This document shows positions 25,217 through 32,736 of a DNA stretch of 50,488 bases, one piece after another. How positions within the stretch are numbered: the first letter of the stretch is position 1; each line of letters begins with the position of its first letter. The stretch spans positions 1-50,488 of the forward strand of contig DBQB01000063.1 in assembly GCA_002305685.1 (NCBI GenBank), written 5' to 3'. The stretch comes from Ruminococcaceae bacterium UBA1405 (lineage in GTDB: Bacteria > Bacillota > Clostridia > Oscillospirales > Ruminococcaceae). Position numbers and translations under genes: made by a program. The notes under the pieces are model-generated. The model saw nothing but the letters and a program-made list of their open reading frames with translations. It did not search any database and had not been told where the DNA came from.

Positions 25217-25876
25217 TCATCCAAGTTCGCAACTGCGCCGCAGCTGTAACACAGCCTGGGAATAGTCCGGTTTTCCAAACAGAGTGGAACCTGCAACCAA
25301 CACATTGGCGCCGTTTTCCACCGCAACCGGGGCGGTTGCGGCATCAATCCCACCATCCACCTGCAAATCCAACGAAAGCTGATGCTCTTTTTGGTAGGTC
25401 CGGAGCAGGCGAAGCTTTTCCATCATATCGGGCATGAATCTCTGACCGCCAAACCCAGGTTCCACCGTCATCACCAGCACCATCTCCAGCTGCTGCAGAT
25501 ACGGCAAAACCGCCTGTGCCGGGGTACCCGGCTTGATGGAGATGCCTGCTTTTTTGCCCAGACGATGGATTTCCTCCACCGTCGCGCTGGGGTCGCTCTC
25601 CGATTCCAGATGAAAGGTAATCAGATCGGCGCCGGCTGCTGCAAAATCCCCTACATACCGCAGCGGATCGGAGATCATCAGATGAACGTCAAAAACCATG
25701 GAGGTATGCGGCCGCAAACTTTTGATCACCGGAAGCCCAAAGGAAATGTTGGGCACAAAATGGCCGTCCATAACATCGATATGGAGCATATCGGCGCCGG
25801 CCTGCTCCATTTTCAAAACTTCCTGTCCCAAACAGGAAAAATCGGCGGCCAAAATAGAAGGAGAAATTTTTATCAT
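25217..25876 (-). CDS. rpe: Ribulose-phosphate 3-epimerase
   Basis: Interconverts ribulose 5-phosphate and xylulose 5-phosphate in the pentose phosphate pathway. The 219-residue TIM barrel shows ISPSILAADF, HIDVMDGHFVPNISFG, VHLMI, MTVEPGFGGQ and VDGGI, which include the catalytic Asp and metal-binding His residues. The ATG at 25876 has AGGAG about 11 bases upstream; 29 extra upstream codons are not supported. It ends 14 bases from the convergent MecA-like gene, with no obvious terminator between. Confidence 0.95.
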   Translation of the reverse strand: MIKISPSILAADFSCLGQEVLKMEQAGADMLHIDVMDGHFVPNISFGLPVIKSLRPHTSMVFDVHLMISDPLRYVGDFAAAGADLITFHLESESDPSATVEEIHRLGKKAGISIKPGTPAQAVLPYLQQLEMVLVMTVEPGFGGQRFMPDMMEKLRLLRTYQKEHQLSLDLQVDGGIDAATAPVAVENGANVLVAGSTLFGKPDYSQAVLQLRRSCELG

Positions 25877-25970
25877 AAGGCTGAGCGCTCCTGTTGCTGT
25901 CAAAATTGCATTACAGCCCCACATTTCTCTCATACACACTGAGATAGGTGCACTGCAATACATCTAATAT

Positions 25971-25999
25971 ATTTTATACCAATCCAAAAAAAAGGTCAA
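25971..25999 (-). promoter_or_regulatory. Promoter of rpe
   Basis: On the minus strand TTGACC (25999-25994), a 17-base T-rich spacer, then TAAAAT (25976-25971). Confidence 0.7.
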
Positions 26000-26154
26000 C
26001 ACTTGTCAAAAAAGTTCACAGCGTAGTCACAAGACCACCTTTTCATCGGGAGAATCGGTAATTTTGCTTCCCATAAACACCGCGGCCTAAATCATTCTTT
26101 CCCTTCTCCCCTGCACATATTTGACATTCTGTAATCTTCATCGATTTTCCTGCG

Positions 26155-26430
26155 GGGCAATCCATCCCATTTTGTCCCAAGCACCCCGAAAGGCCGACCC
26201 GCATATGATGCAATGACCCTCCAAAATTCGCGGGAGGCCCCGAAAGGCGATGCGCCGCTGCGCATCCACAGAACTACCGGACGGATACGGTCACCGCTGA
26301 AATACGGGTATCTCCCTGCACACGGGGATACCCGATGGAAGGCCGTTTTGTGTGAAATGCATTCCCATGGAGCACAAAAACCAAACCGGGTCCGGCAGAG
26401 ACATTTGTCCCTGTCGGGCCCAGTTTTTGC
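26155..26430 (+). ncRNA. Candidate structured RNA ending in a terminator
   Basis: This 560-base gap between rpe and the anti-sigma gene holds no convincing coding frame. It contains a run of stable hairpins: 26249-26255/26260-26266 (GATGCGC arm), 26305-26315/26324-26334 (CGGGTATC arm), 26345-26352/26373-26381, and a terminator-like 15-bp stem 26388-26402/26407-26421 followed by AGTTTTTG. The imperfect positions pair as G-U only if the plus strand is the RNA. An 11-base CCCCGAAAGGC repeats at 26184 and 26238. No clear promoter -10 was found, so the 5' end is a guess. Confidence 0.45.
26388..26429. terminator. Terminator between the candidate RNA and the anti-sigma gene
   Basis: A 15-bp stem with ATTT loop. 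The plus direction ends AGTTTTTG, the minus direction GGTTTGGTTTTTG. It can serve the convergent anti-sigma transcript and the candidate RNA. Confidence 0.65.
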
Positions 26431-26445
26431 TGCGTATCCATCGGA

Positions 26446-27645
26446 TCAACTGTTAAAACTGCCGTCCCAAGACGGCATATTGGAGATATACCGCTGCTCC
26501 ACCGCCGGGACATAGTAGGCGCCGTAGGTTTTCATCTCTCCCCACTGCTCCTGGGGAATCTCCACATAAAAGCGGTAGTAGGGCATAAAGTACAGATCAG
26601 AGCCGGTGCGATAGGTCAGCTCCACCTTGCGGATGTATTCCTCCCCCGGCATCTCGTAGGGAACGCTGGTGACGTAGCTACCCTGGATCAGCAGCTGTCT
26701 GGCCTGCTCCGATGTGATCACCGGATAATCCCCTACCTTGGACAGGTCGGGATAGGAGGCTCGAATCAAAAACAGTTTTCCCTCATCGTCACAGCAAAAT
26801 TCCGTCTGCCCGAAATTGTAGGAGAGGATCTGCTGAATATCGCTGCCGCTTGCATCAAAGAAGGAGATGGAATAGCTCTGCTGCTGATAGATATTATACT
26901 CCCCGCCGGAAACATTCAAGGCGGTACGCTCACCCAACAACGAGACGTAGGTCTCTTGCAGATACTGTGCCGTCTCCAGGCATTGCTCATAGGTTGCGTA
27001 GTGCTCAAAGACATAAGGCTCCGGGAGGGAGACTGCCGGCGAAAATTCCACCCGAACGGTCAGGCTCAAATCCACCTCAATTCGAATTCCCTCCGCCTGT
27101 GCAATCAAACGGTCAGGATCAAAATACCCCGGCGGCAACGAACCGCCGGTGAGGGTCATCTTCTCGGTGATCTGCCGACGGGTTTCTTCATCGGGAGTAT
27201 TGTCGGTGATCTCCAGAGAATCAGTGTCAAGCCCAAGATTCTTCGCAGTTTCCAGCAAAACCTGCTCCATCGTTTCAAAATCTCCCCCATGGGCAATGTG
27301 GTTTTCATCATAGCGCAGCGGATTTTCAAACACCGGCAGCAGCGTCCCCTCAGCGGTATCCTGCCAAGGGTTGGCGCTGACCAGCTGGGAAATATCATAG
27401 GCCCAGTATCCCTCAAAGCCCATCCCACCGAAATCCTGGGAAATGGTCAGCATGGGAAGCGCGCTGCGATCCTCCCGGAATAACCCGCTGAGTCCTCCAT
27501 AGCCCACCAGCACCAGCGCCGCAGCGGCGGCGACCCATCGAATCCAGCCTCTGCGTCTCGCTGGATGGCTGCGCAGCGCGGCGGTTTCCTCAATGATATT
27601 GTCGTCTAACAGATTGAACGCATCGCTGAGCGTCTCTCTTTTCAT
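26446..27645 (-). CDS. Membrane-anchored anti-sigma factor-like protein
   Basis: The 399 residues have a short acidic cytoplasmic segment (about 1-33), one membrane helix (about 35-56) and a large extracytoplasmic domain with no recognised motif. The ATG lies in an ATGA overlap with the ECF sigma gene, the usual arrangement for a cognate anti-sigma factor, which supports the call more than sequence similarity does. It lacks a visible zinc-binding HxxxCxxC motif. It would hold the sigma factor inactive until an envelope signal alters the outer domain. Confidence 0.7.
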   Translation of the reverse strand: MKRETLSDAFNLLDDNIIEETAALRSHPARRRGWIRWVAAAAALVLVGYGGLSGLFREDRSALPMLTISQDFGGMGFEGYWAYDISQLVSANPWQDTAEGTLLPVFENPLRYDENHIAHGGDFETMEQVLLETAKNLGLDTDSLEITDNTPDEETRRQITEKMTLTGGSLPPGYFDPDRLIAQAEGIRIEVDLSLTVRVEFSPAVSLPEPYVFEHYATYEQCLETAQYLQETYVSLLGERTALNVSGGEYNIYQQQSYSISFFDASGSDIQQILSYNFGQTEFCCDDEGKLFLIRASYPDLSKVGDYPVITSEQARQLLIQGSYVTSVPYEMPGEEYIRKVELTYRTGSDLYFMPYYRFYVEIPQEQWGEMKTYGAYYVPAVEQRYISNMPSWDGSFNS

Positions 27646-28202
27646 AACTCATATCCCTCCTGCTGCAGATAGCGCTTAAGCCCCTGGCGTGTCCGGTACA
27701 ATAGGCTTTTGACCTTCGCCTCGCTCATACCATAATAACCGGCAACCTCCTTCAGGGAATCCATAAAAAAGTACCGGCCCAAAAAGGTATTGCGCGCCTG
27801 AGGCGGCAGAGTGGAGAGATACCGCTGGATCGCCTGCGCCAGCTCCTGCAGCTGAAAGTCCTGTTGGGTGATATCCCCTCCGGAAACGCACTCCTCCAGC
27901 TCTGTCAGAGAAACGGCATATACCGAGCTCTTTCGTTTCTCCCGTTCCCGCCCGCGAAAGAGATCGATGGCCCGCTGTCGGGTGATCTTTCCCAGATAGG
28001 CGCAAAGTTTTACCGGCTTGTGGGGCGGCATCGAGTTCCAGGCCTTCCAGTAGGTATCGTTGACGCTCTCCTCGCTGTCCTGCCGGTCTGCCAAAATGCC
28101 AAAGGCGATTTTCATCAGATACCCTCCATATTTTTGCTGCGTTTGCCCAATGGCGGATTCATCCCGCTTCCAGTACAGCAAAACAATCTGTTCGTCCTGC
28201 AT
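27642..28202 (-). CDS. ECF-type RNA polymerase sigma factor
   Basis: Alternative sigma-70 family factor, 186 residues. Region 2 includes DSEESVNDTYWKAW and the ITRQRAIDLFR helix. Region 4 includes LPPQARNTFLGRYF, MDSLKEVAGYYGMSEAKVKSLLYRTRQGLKRYL, the helix-turn-helix for the -35 element. Sigma 1.1 and region 3 are absent, as in ECF factors. The ATG at 28202 has AAAGGAGG seven bases upstream; a GTG two codons earlier overlaps that site. An ECF-like promoter lies upstream, suggesting autoregulation. Confidence 0.9.
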   Translation of the reverse strand: MQDEQIVLLYWKRDESAIGQTQQKYGGYLMKIAFGILADRQDSEESVNDTYWKAWNSMPPHKPVKLCAYLGKITRQRAIDLFRGREREKRKSSVYAVSLTELEECVSGGDITQQDFQLQELAQAIQRYLSTLPPQARNTFLGRYFFMDSLKEVAGYYGMSEAKVKSLLYRTRQGLKRYLQQEGYEL

Positions 28203-28235
28203 AGGCACACCTCCTTTGTTTTTCCTTCACCCATC

Positions 28236-28263
28236 TATACGACATTTCATACCGTCCGGTTTC
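28236..28263 (-). promoter_or_regulatory. ECF-type (autoregulated) promoter candidate
   Basis: On the minus strand GAAAC (28263-28259), a 17-base gap, then CGTATA (28241-28236). This is close to the TGAAAC-N16-CGTA pattern of B. subtilis SigW-type promoters. Confidence 0.6.
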
Positions 28264-28279
28264 GCTTGGATCGGACAGA

Positions 28280-28312
28280 AAGAAAAAAGGCACATGGAAA
28301 ATCCCATGTGCC
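28280..28312 (-). terminator. Terminator after the polysaccharide deacetylase gene
   Basis: GGCACATGG (28289-28297) pairs with CCATGTGCC (28304-28312); TTTTTTCTTT follows in the minus direction. Confidence 0.9.
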
Positions 28313-28357
28313 CCAACCCGTTCCATGCAGCAAAGTGAAAAAAGATACCGCTCCAAA

Positions 28358-29209
28358 TCAGTCCCGTACAATCCCCACCGTCTGGCCGCCTTCGACGACA
28401 TAATCCCGATCCAGAACACGAATCCAGACGGCGGTACAGCTGGGATTGTAGATCAGCATTCCGTCGGCAGAGTATTGCAGCATAGACGCCGCTTCCAGAT
28501 AGGATGCAATCTCCAGGTTGGTGGCATACCAGACATCCGCCTGACCGGAGATGCGGTCCAAAAATGCCTCGATCACATTCCAGTTATCGTTGTTGTCAAA
28601 TTCATAGGCATGGCCCCAGAGATAAAACAGCTTCACCCGCCGGTTGCCGTTGGGCTCATGTTGTAAAAATTGCTCTGCCAGCTCCATCAAACGCGGGTCA
28701 TCGTGATGACAGGTGGGATTCCATTCCAGAAAATCCTCGGGAAGCGCAAAGGAATGGGTACTCTTGACGGTGCGGGCATAGGCAATCCCGGCGCTGTGCA
28801 AAAGTTCCATCACCGAAGCGTTATAGGTGCCAAAAGGATAGGCGTGACCCCGCACCAGCTTGCCGGTGAGCTGCTCCAACTTTTGCCGGTCCGCCAATAC
28901 CTCATACAGCACGGTACCGGAGGGAAGCTGGGACAAATCCGGATGGGTAACAGTGTGGGTAGCCACTTCCATATTGGAGTACAGCTCCGATACCTGGTCT
29001 TGCAGGATTTTTTGATGTTTTACCCGAAGATGGCTGTATTGATCTACCTGCCCAAAGGCGCCGGAATTGAGGTTAAAGGTTCCTTTCACCCCGTGAGATT
29101 CCATCAGGTCAATCAGCCTTCTGTCCTGAATCACCCCATCGTCATAACTCATCGTAAAAGCTCTGGTCTTTCCCTGTGGAAAACGGAGAATATCGTGGCG
29201 CAGCTTCAT
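28358..29209 (-). CDS. Polysaccharide deacetylase family protein (NodB-like)
   Basis: CE4-type metal-dependent deacetylase fold, 283 residues, without a signal peptide. TMSYDDG provides the Asp pair (the family usually has TFDDG), ATHTVTHPDL the H-x3-H metal motif, and HAYPFGTY and LWGHAYEF the later motifs. The ATG at 29209 has AAAAGGAGG upstream. It begins 32 bases after the serine hydrolase gene and is probably cotranscribed. Acetylated sugar or peptidoglycan substrates are typical of the family, but the target here is unknown. Confidence 0.85.
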   Translation of the reverse strand: MKLRHDILRFPQGKTRAFTMSYDDGVIQDRRLIDLMESHGVKGTFNLNSGAFGQVDQYSHLRVKHQKILQDQVSELYSNMEVATHTVTHPDLSQLPSGTVLYEVLADRQKLEQLTGKLVRGHAYPFGTYNASVMELLHSAGIAYARTVKSTHSFALPEDFLEWNPTCHHDDPRLMELAEQFLQHEPNGNRRVKLFYLWGHAYEFDNNDNWNVIEAFLDRISGQADVWYATNLEIASYLEAASMLQYSADGMLIYNPSCTAVWIRVLDRDYVVEGGQTVGIVRD

Positions 29210-29241
29210 GCTGTTTTCCTCCTTTTAGATCCCATCGACTG

Positions 29242-30624
29242 TCATTTGATTTTTTTCAGCACCCGTCCGCCCCGGCGCAGTCCCCAGACCGAACCATCCT
29301 TCTTGCGGAAGAAGAGTTTAACGTCCCCATCCACCATCCGATCGCGAAACACCAGTACATCCGGCGCCAACATCTTCATCGGCAACACCGTATCACCCGA
29401 AACAATGCCGATACCATTTTCATAGGGTACCAGTTCAGCGGTAGTACCCTCGTCGCATTCATAACTTCCGCACGCAGCCCGCACCGTCTCCTCATCCCAG
29501 GGACGCTCCCGATAAGCCGGCTGTTCCACCGGAGGAAGATCCGCCAGCATTCGCATAGCCGCCTGCGCCACCGCAGAAACCGGAACTCCACTGGTATTGC
29601 ACAGCACCACCACGCCCTTTTGCAGCTGGGGGGACCACAAAAACTGTGAGGATACGCCCGGCAGGCTGCCTCCATGCCCAAGGAGCTGCCAATCCTCCAG
29701 CCGGGAAATGGCAAGTCCGAAACCATATTTGGAGCCGTAGCGATAATTCACCCGAGGAATCACCATCTGCCCGATGGATTCGCTCTGTATGATCTGCTCC
29801 ATCTCTCCCCAACCGTTGAGCAGATACATTCTCACATACTTTTCCATCTCCGTGATGGTGGATTTGAGAGAACCGCCGCCCATCAAAACAAAGGCATGAT
29901 CGTAAAAATCCCTGGTAGCACGCAGTTCACCGTCCTGGTGATAGTAGAGCGTCGCCGTGTTGGGATCCTGAGCTACCTTGAGAAAATCACAGCAGCTGCG
30001 TTCCATCCCCAGCGGGTCCAAAAGATTCTTTTTGATATATTCCGCATAGGAGCGCTGCCCGCCATACCGCCGGATGATATCCGCAAGCAGACCATAACTG
30101 TCGTTGGAATAGCTGAGGAATTCGCCGGGATCGGCAATGCGTTCGGTCTGATTATCCAGATTTTCCGCCACACGGCGGATTCCCTCCTGCGCCAGCTTTT
30201 CGCTGTAGGCCAGATCTTCCTGATACGGATCCAATCCCAACGCCTGGGCCACCGGTTTGACACAGAGACGTTTTTGAGGATAGAACCCTGCCGAATGGCT
30301 CATCAAATGGTATACCCGTACCGTTTTACCGTTTTTGTTGGTAAACTCAGGGATATATTTGGAAACAGGATCATTTATGTCAATGATTCTCTTTTCGTAT
30401 AGCTGCATAATCGCAAGGCAGGTGAAGGACTTGGTCACCGAAGCCAGCCCAAAAAGCGTATCTTCATTGATAGGCTGCTGCCGTTGTATATCTGCCCAGC
30501 CGAAAAAGCGGCGGTAAAGCGTCTTTTGGGCGTCAATGGCAGTAACCGCCATTCCCACCGCGCCATAGGTTTCCATAATCGTTTTCACATATGCTTCAAA
30601 GGCGTTTTGGAATGCTGCTTTCAT
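29242..30624 (-). CDS. Serine hydrolase, class C beta-lactamase / penicillin-binding-like
   Basis: A 460-residue protein of the beta-lactamase (PF00144) superfamily. The nucleophile motif is SVTK (near 62), the YSN motif follows in LSYSNDSYG, and the third motif is HGG in LLGHGGSLPG. There is no signal peptide, so a peptidase or esterase role is more likely than antibiotic resistance. A C-terminal beta-rich lipocalin-like extension follows. The ATG at 30624 has AAAGGAG nine bases upstream. Confidence 0.86.
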   Translation of the reverse strand: MKAAFQNAFEAYVKTIMETYGAVGMAVTAIDAQKTLYRRFFGWADIQRQQPINEDTLFGLASVTKSFTCLAIMQLYEKRIIDINDPVSKYIPEFTNKNGKTVRVYHLMSHSAGFYPQKRLCVKPVAQALGLDPYQEDLAYSEKLAQEGIRRVAENLDNQTERIADPGEFLSYSNDSYGLLADIIRRYGGQRSYAEYIKKNLLDPLGMERSCCDFLKVAQDPNTATLYYHQDGELRATRDFYDHAFVLMGGGSLKSTITEMEKYVRMYLLNGWGEMEQIIQSESIGQMVIPRVNYRYGSKYGFGLAISRLEDWQLLGHGGSLPGVSSQFLWSPQLQKGVVVLCNTSGVPVSAVAQAAMRMLADLPPVEQPAYRERPWDEETVRAACGSYECDEGTTAELVPYENGIGIVSGDTVLPMKMLAPDVLVFRDRMVDGDVKLFFRKKDGSVWGLRRGGRVLKKIK

Positions 30625-30683
30625 GTTGGCACGCTCCTTTCCCGGATGTTTTTTGCGGAGGGATTCCACAAGGCACCTGATCT

Positions 30684-30736
30684 AAAAAACAGCGAAAGGC
30701 AACGAAGCGTCCTGAAAAGGCGCTTTGTTGCCTTTC
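30684..30736 (-). terminator. Terminator after the DUF3783-like gene
   Basis: A 16-bp stem with one mismatch (30694-30709 with 30721-30736), followed in the minus direction by GCTGTTTTTT. Confidence 0.85.
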
Positions 30737-30739
30737 ATA

Positions 30740-31354
30740 TTATGATTGCTTCATGGATGCCGCCATTGCCAGCGCAACCGAGCGCTGCAGTGCAGCAATG
30801 ACCATATCCACCGTTTCAGGCGGCACGCCCATAGGGCGCTTCAAAATGGCCTGACCTTTGGCCAACGCTTCCGTCGCGTCTTTTCGCTGCTGTTCGGACA
30901 ATTTGTTCGGATCATATCGGGTCAGCTGCCGGGTCAGCGCGGCCAGCTGATCCAGCCGGGCAAGGGTCTCATGTTCCCGGGTTAATTCTCCGATCAGCTG
31001 CTGCATACTCCAGCTCTGGTTGTGTACCGTCAAAACAGCCTTAAAGGGCACCGAAATACCCGCCGTCTTGATCCGGGACAACATCAGATTCAGCCGTCCC
31101 CGCTCAAAACCGGAGAAGAAGATGGCTTCCTGAACCGCCTGAGGTACAGGCGCCGCATCCTCCACCCTGGGATATTCCTCCATGCCAAACAAGGCGCCCA
31201 ATGTTTGGCCGCTGTCCGCCTCCCCGGCGGTACAGACGGCAACCGAATATCCTTCCAGAATTCTTGTTATCTTCTGAGCTTTTTCCTCTTCCATACAGTA
31301 CAGCAGCGCAGTTTCCCGCTGCCGTCCTTTCATCGTTCTGATATGTGCTTTCAT
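30740..31354 (-). CDS. DUF3783-domain protein, function unknown
   Basis: A 204-residue cytoplasmic protein. The first half has the ALLYCMEEEKAQKI opening and the later FFSGFERGRLNLMLSRIK motif that I associate with DUF3783, where a short alpha/beta domain ends in this loop. The second half is helical and charged (LTRYDPNKLSEQQRKDATEAL), with a hydrophobic C-terminal helix. The start is taken at 31354; AAAGGA is 14 bases upstream. It follows the SGNH gene by 49 bases. Confidence 0.72.
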   Translation of the reverse strand: MKAHIRTMKGRQRETALLYCMEEEKAQKITRILEGYSVAVCTAGEADSGQTLGALFGMEEYPRVEDAAPVPQAVQEAIFFSGFERGRLNLMLSRIKTAGISVPFKAVLTVHNQSWSMQQLIGELTREHETLARLDQLAALTRQLTRYDPNKLSEQQRKDATEALAKGQAILKRPMGVPPETVDMVIAALQRSVALAMAASMKQS

Positions 31355-31403
31355 CTTTTTATAATCATTCCTTTGGATTGGTCTATCTCAGTGCTGGGAC
31401 CGG

Positions 31404-32093
31404 TTAAAATTTCCCCGGGAAGGCTTTTTTCATTTCCTTTGCCACCAGATAGGCGATAGCAATCGCTCCCTGCTGACAAAAATGGGTGTCGTCGTCATGA
31501 CCTTCAGGATATCCCGGGAACTCTCCGGGTTTGGTCTTGGTGAAAAGGGTTTTGGAATCCTCCTCCCCCATCTCGTCCATCAGCTGCTGGCTCAGCGCCG
31601 AAAGATCGATACAAACAACATTTTCCTGCTGCGCCAAAGCGCGAACCGCCTCAGGATATGCGCCGTGGGTATTGACGGTGTGGCCGTTTTCAAAACGTCT
31701 GCGCGCCACCGGCGTGATCAAAACCGGGGTTGCCCCATGACTTTTCGCCAGGTCGATGTACCGGCGCAGATATTGCGGGAACGTCTCCTCCGGCGTGGTA
31801 TAGCGCGCAGGATCCTCCGACTTCTCATCGTTATGACCAAACTGAATCAACAGATAATCCCCCTGGGAAATCCGTTCTTCAATCAGACGGAACCATCCCT
31901 CATCAATGAAGCTTTTGGAACTGCGCCCACACTGTGCCAGATTTACCACACAGACGCCCGAAAGAAAATAATCGATCACCTGGCCCCAGCCCATCATCGG
32001 AAACATCCCCGAGTAATAGCTGGCGGCGGTAGAATCCCCTGCGATAAACAGTTTCGGATACTGGGTTACCTCATTGTGGAGCGCTTCACACAT
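31404..32093 (-). CDS. SGNH/GDSL hydrolase, rhamnogalacturonan acetylesterase-like
   Basis: Probable carbohydrate acetylesterase of 229 residues with all SGNH blocks: FIAGDSTAA (Ser), GRSSKSF (Gly), FGHND (Asn) and DDTHFCQQGA (Asp and His). The block spacing matches the rhamnogalacturonan acetylesterase (CE12-like) group. There is no signal peptide, so it would act on imported oligomers, fitting the cytoplasmic GH105 enzyme elsewhere in the window. The ATG at 32093 has GAAGGA upstream; a longer frame lacks a site. Confidence 0.85.
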   Translation of the reverse strand: MCEALHNEVTQYPKLFIAGDSTAASYYSGMFPMMGWGQVIDYFLSGVCVVNLAQCGRSSKSFIDEGWFRLIEERISQGDYLLIQFGHNDEKSEDPARYTTPEETFPQYLRRYIDLAKSHGATPVLITPVARRRFENGHTVNTHGAYPEAVRALAQQENVVCIDLSALSQQLMDEMGEEDSKTLFTKTKPGEFPGYPEGHDDDTHFCQQGAIAIAYLVAKEMKKAFPGKF

Positions 32094-32273
32094 ATTTGAT
32101 TCCTTCCCATCCATACAAAATTTTCCTGAGTCAACCACGATACTGTGATTTGGGCCTGACAGCATATGAATCATGGTACCAAACCGAAAAGAATAAGCAA
32201 ATATTATAAATTTTTCAAATAATATTATAACAACTTAACTTTTGGTCAGAATCGCCCGAGATACCGATACTAT

Positions 32274-32301
32274 AGTATAACAAATATAGGAAAATTGTCA
32301 A
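32274..32301 (-). promoter_or_regulatory. Promoter of the SGNH gene
   Basis: On the minus strand TTGACA (32301-32296), a 16-base spacer, then TATACT (32279-32274), giving an A/T-rich 5' leader of about 170 bases. Confidence 0.75.
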
Positions 32302-32338
32302 GAATCACCCATACGAAGGCTGTCTGTCCTGACATTTT

Positions 32339-32361
32339 CCGGCAGCTGTAGCAGCTGCCGG
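32339..32361. terminator. Perfect 10-bp hairpin in an intergenic region
   Basis: CCGGCAGCTG, a TAG loop, and CAGCTGCCGG. There is no adjacent T run; its role is unclear. It may insulate the divergent SGNH and ABC-F transcripts. Confidence 0.3.
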
Positions 32362-32443
32362 CGATGGCACTCAAAAATTATCGTAGCTCAACTTTTTCAC
32401 GGAATCTTACCCCACACCCAGCGTATTCTTCTGGGCTCTGCCA

Positions 32444-32472
32444 TTGACAAGGAACCCTCATGTCGATATAAT
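32444..32472 (+). promoter_or_regulatory. Consensus promoter of the ABC-F gene
   Basis: TTGACA (32444-32449), a 17-base spacer and TATAAT (32467-32472), a perfect sigma-A match. The start codon of the ABC-F gene is 265 bases further on. Confidence 0.93.
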
Positions 32473-32505
32473 GACGGTAATAAAATCTGGATTGGAGATG
32501 GGAAG

Positions 32506-32517
32506 ATGCGAAAGTAA
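32506..32517 (+). CDS. Three-codon leader peptide MRK upstream of the ABC-F gene
   Basis: ATG CGA AAG TAA with GGAG eight bases upstream, about 27 bases after the predicted transcription start. Very short upstream frames control attenuation of several ABC-F resistance genes. Assigned from the site and context only. Confidence 0.5.
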   Translation: MRK

Positions 32518-32550
32518 TCTGCCTGAACAATGCAAAAACGCTGACTTCCA

Positions 32551-32705
32551 CTGCGCAAAAGGGCGCAGCGGTATTTTGTTGTGGTTTTTGCCGGCAGATT
32601 GCGGAGCGTTTTCCTGATACCGCCTGTAAAGGTGCAATTGTCTTTACAGCGTCATGAAAACAGCGGCCGTATTGTCCTACGGCCGTATTTTTTATCCGTT
32701 TTTTT
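32551..32705 (+). promoter_or_regulatory. Attenuator leader of the ABC-F gene
   Basis: Hairpins in order: CTGCGC/GCGCAG (32551-32556/32563-32568), CTGTAAAG/CTTTACAG (32624-32631/32642-32649), and a terminator CGGCCGTA/TACGGCCG (32664-32671/32678-32685) followed by TATTTTTT. Alternative pairings exist: GCGGTAT near 32567 with ATACCGC near 32617, and two copies of the self-complementary TTGCCGGCAG (32588, 32707). The terminator stands about 45 bases before the gene. Confidence 0.75.
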
Positions 32706-32736
32706 CTTGCCGGCAGGTAAGGAGGTTCTCCGTAGT

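Noticed and set aside
26213..26515. A 100-codon plus-strand frame over the candidate structured RNA
   Set aside because: It crosses the terminator hairpin and the end of the anti-sigma gene and has no protein-like character.
29242..30624. The serine hydrolase considered as an antibiotic-resistance beta-lactamase
   Set aside because: It has no signal peptide and carries a C-terminal beta-rich extension typical of peptidase- or esterase-like members.
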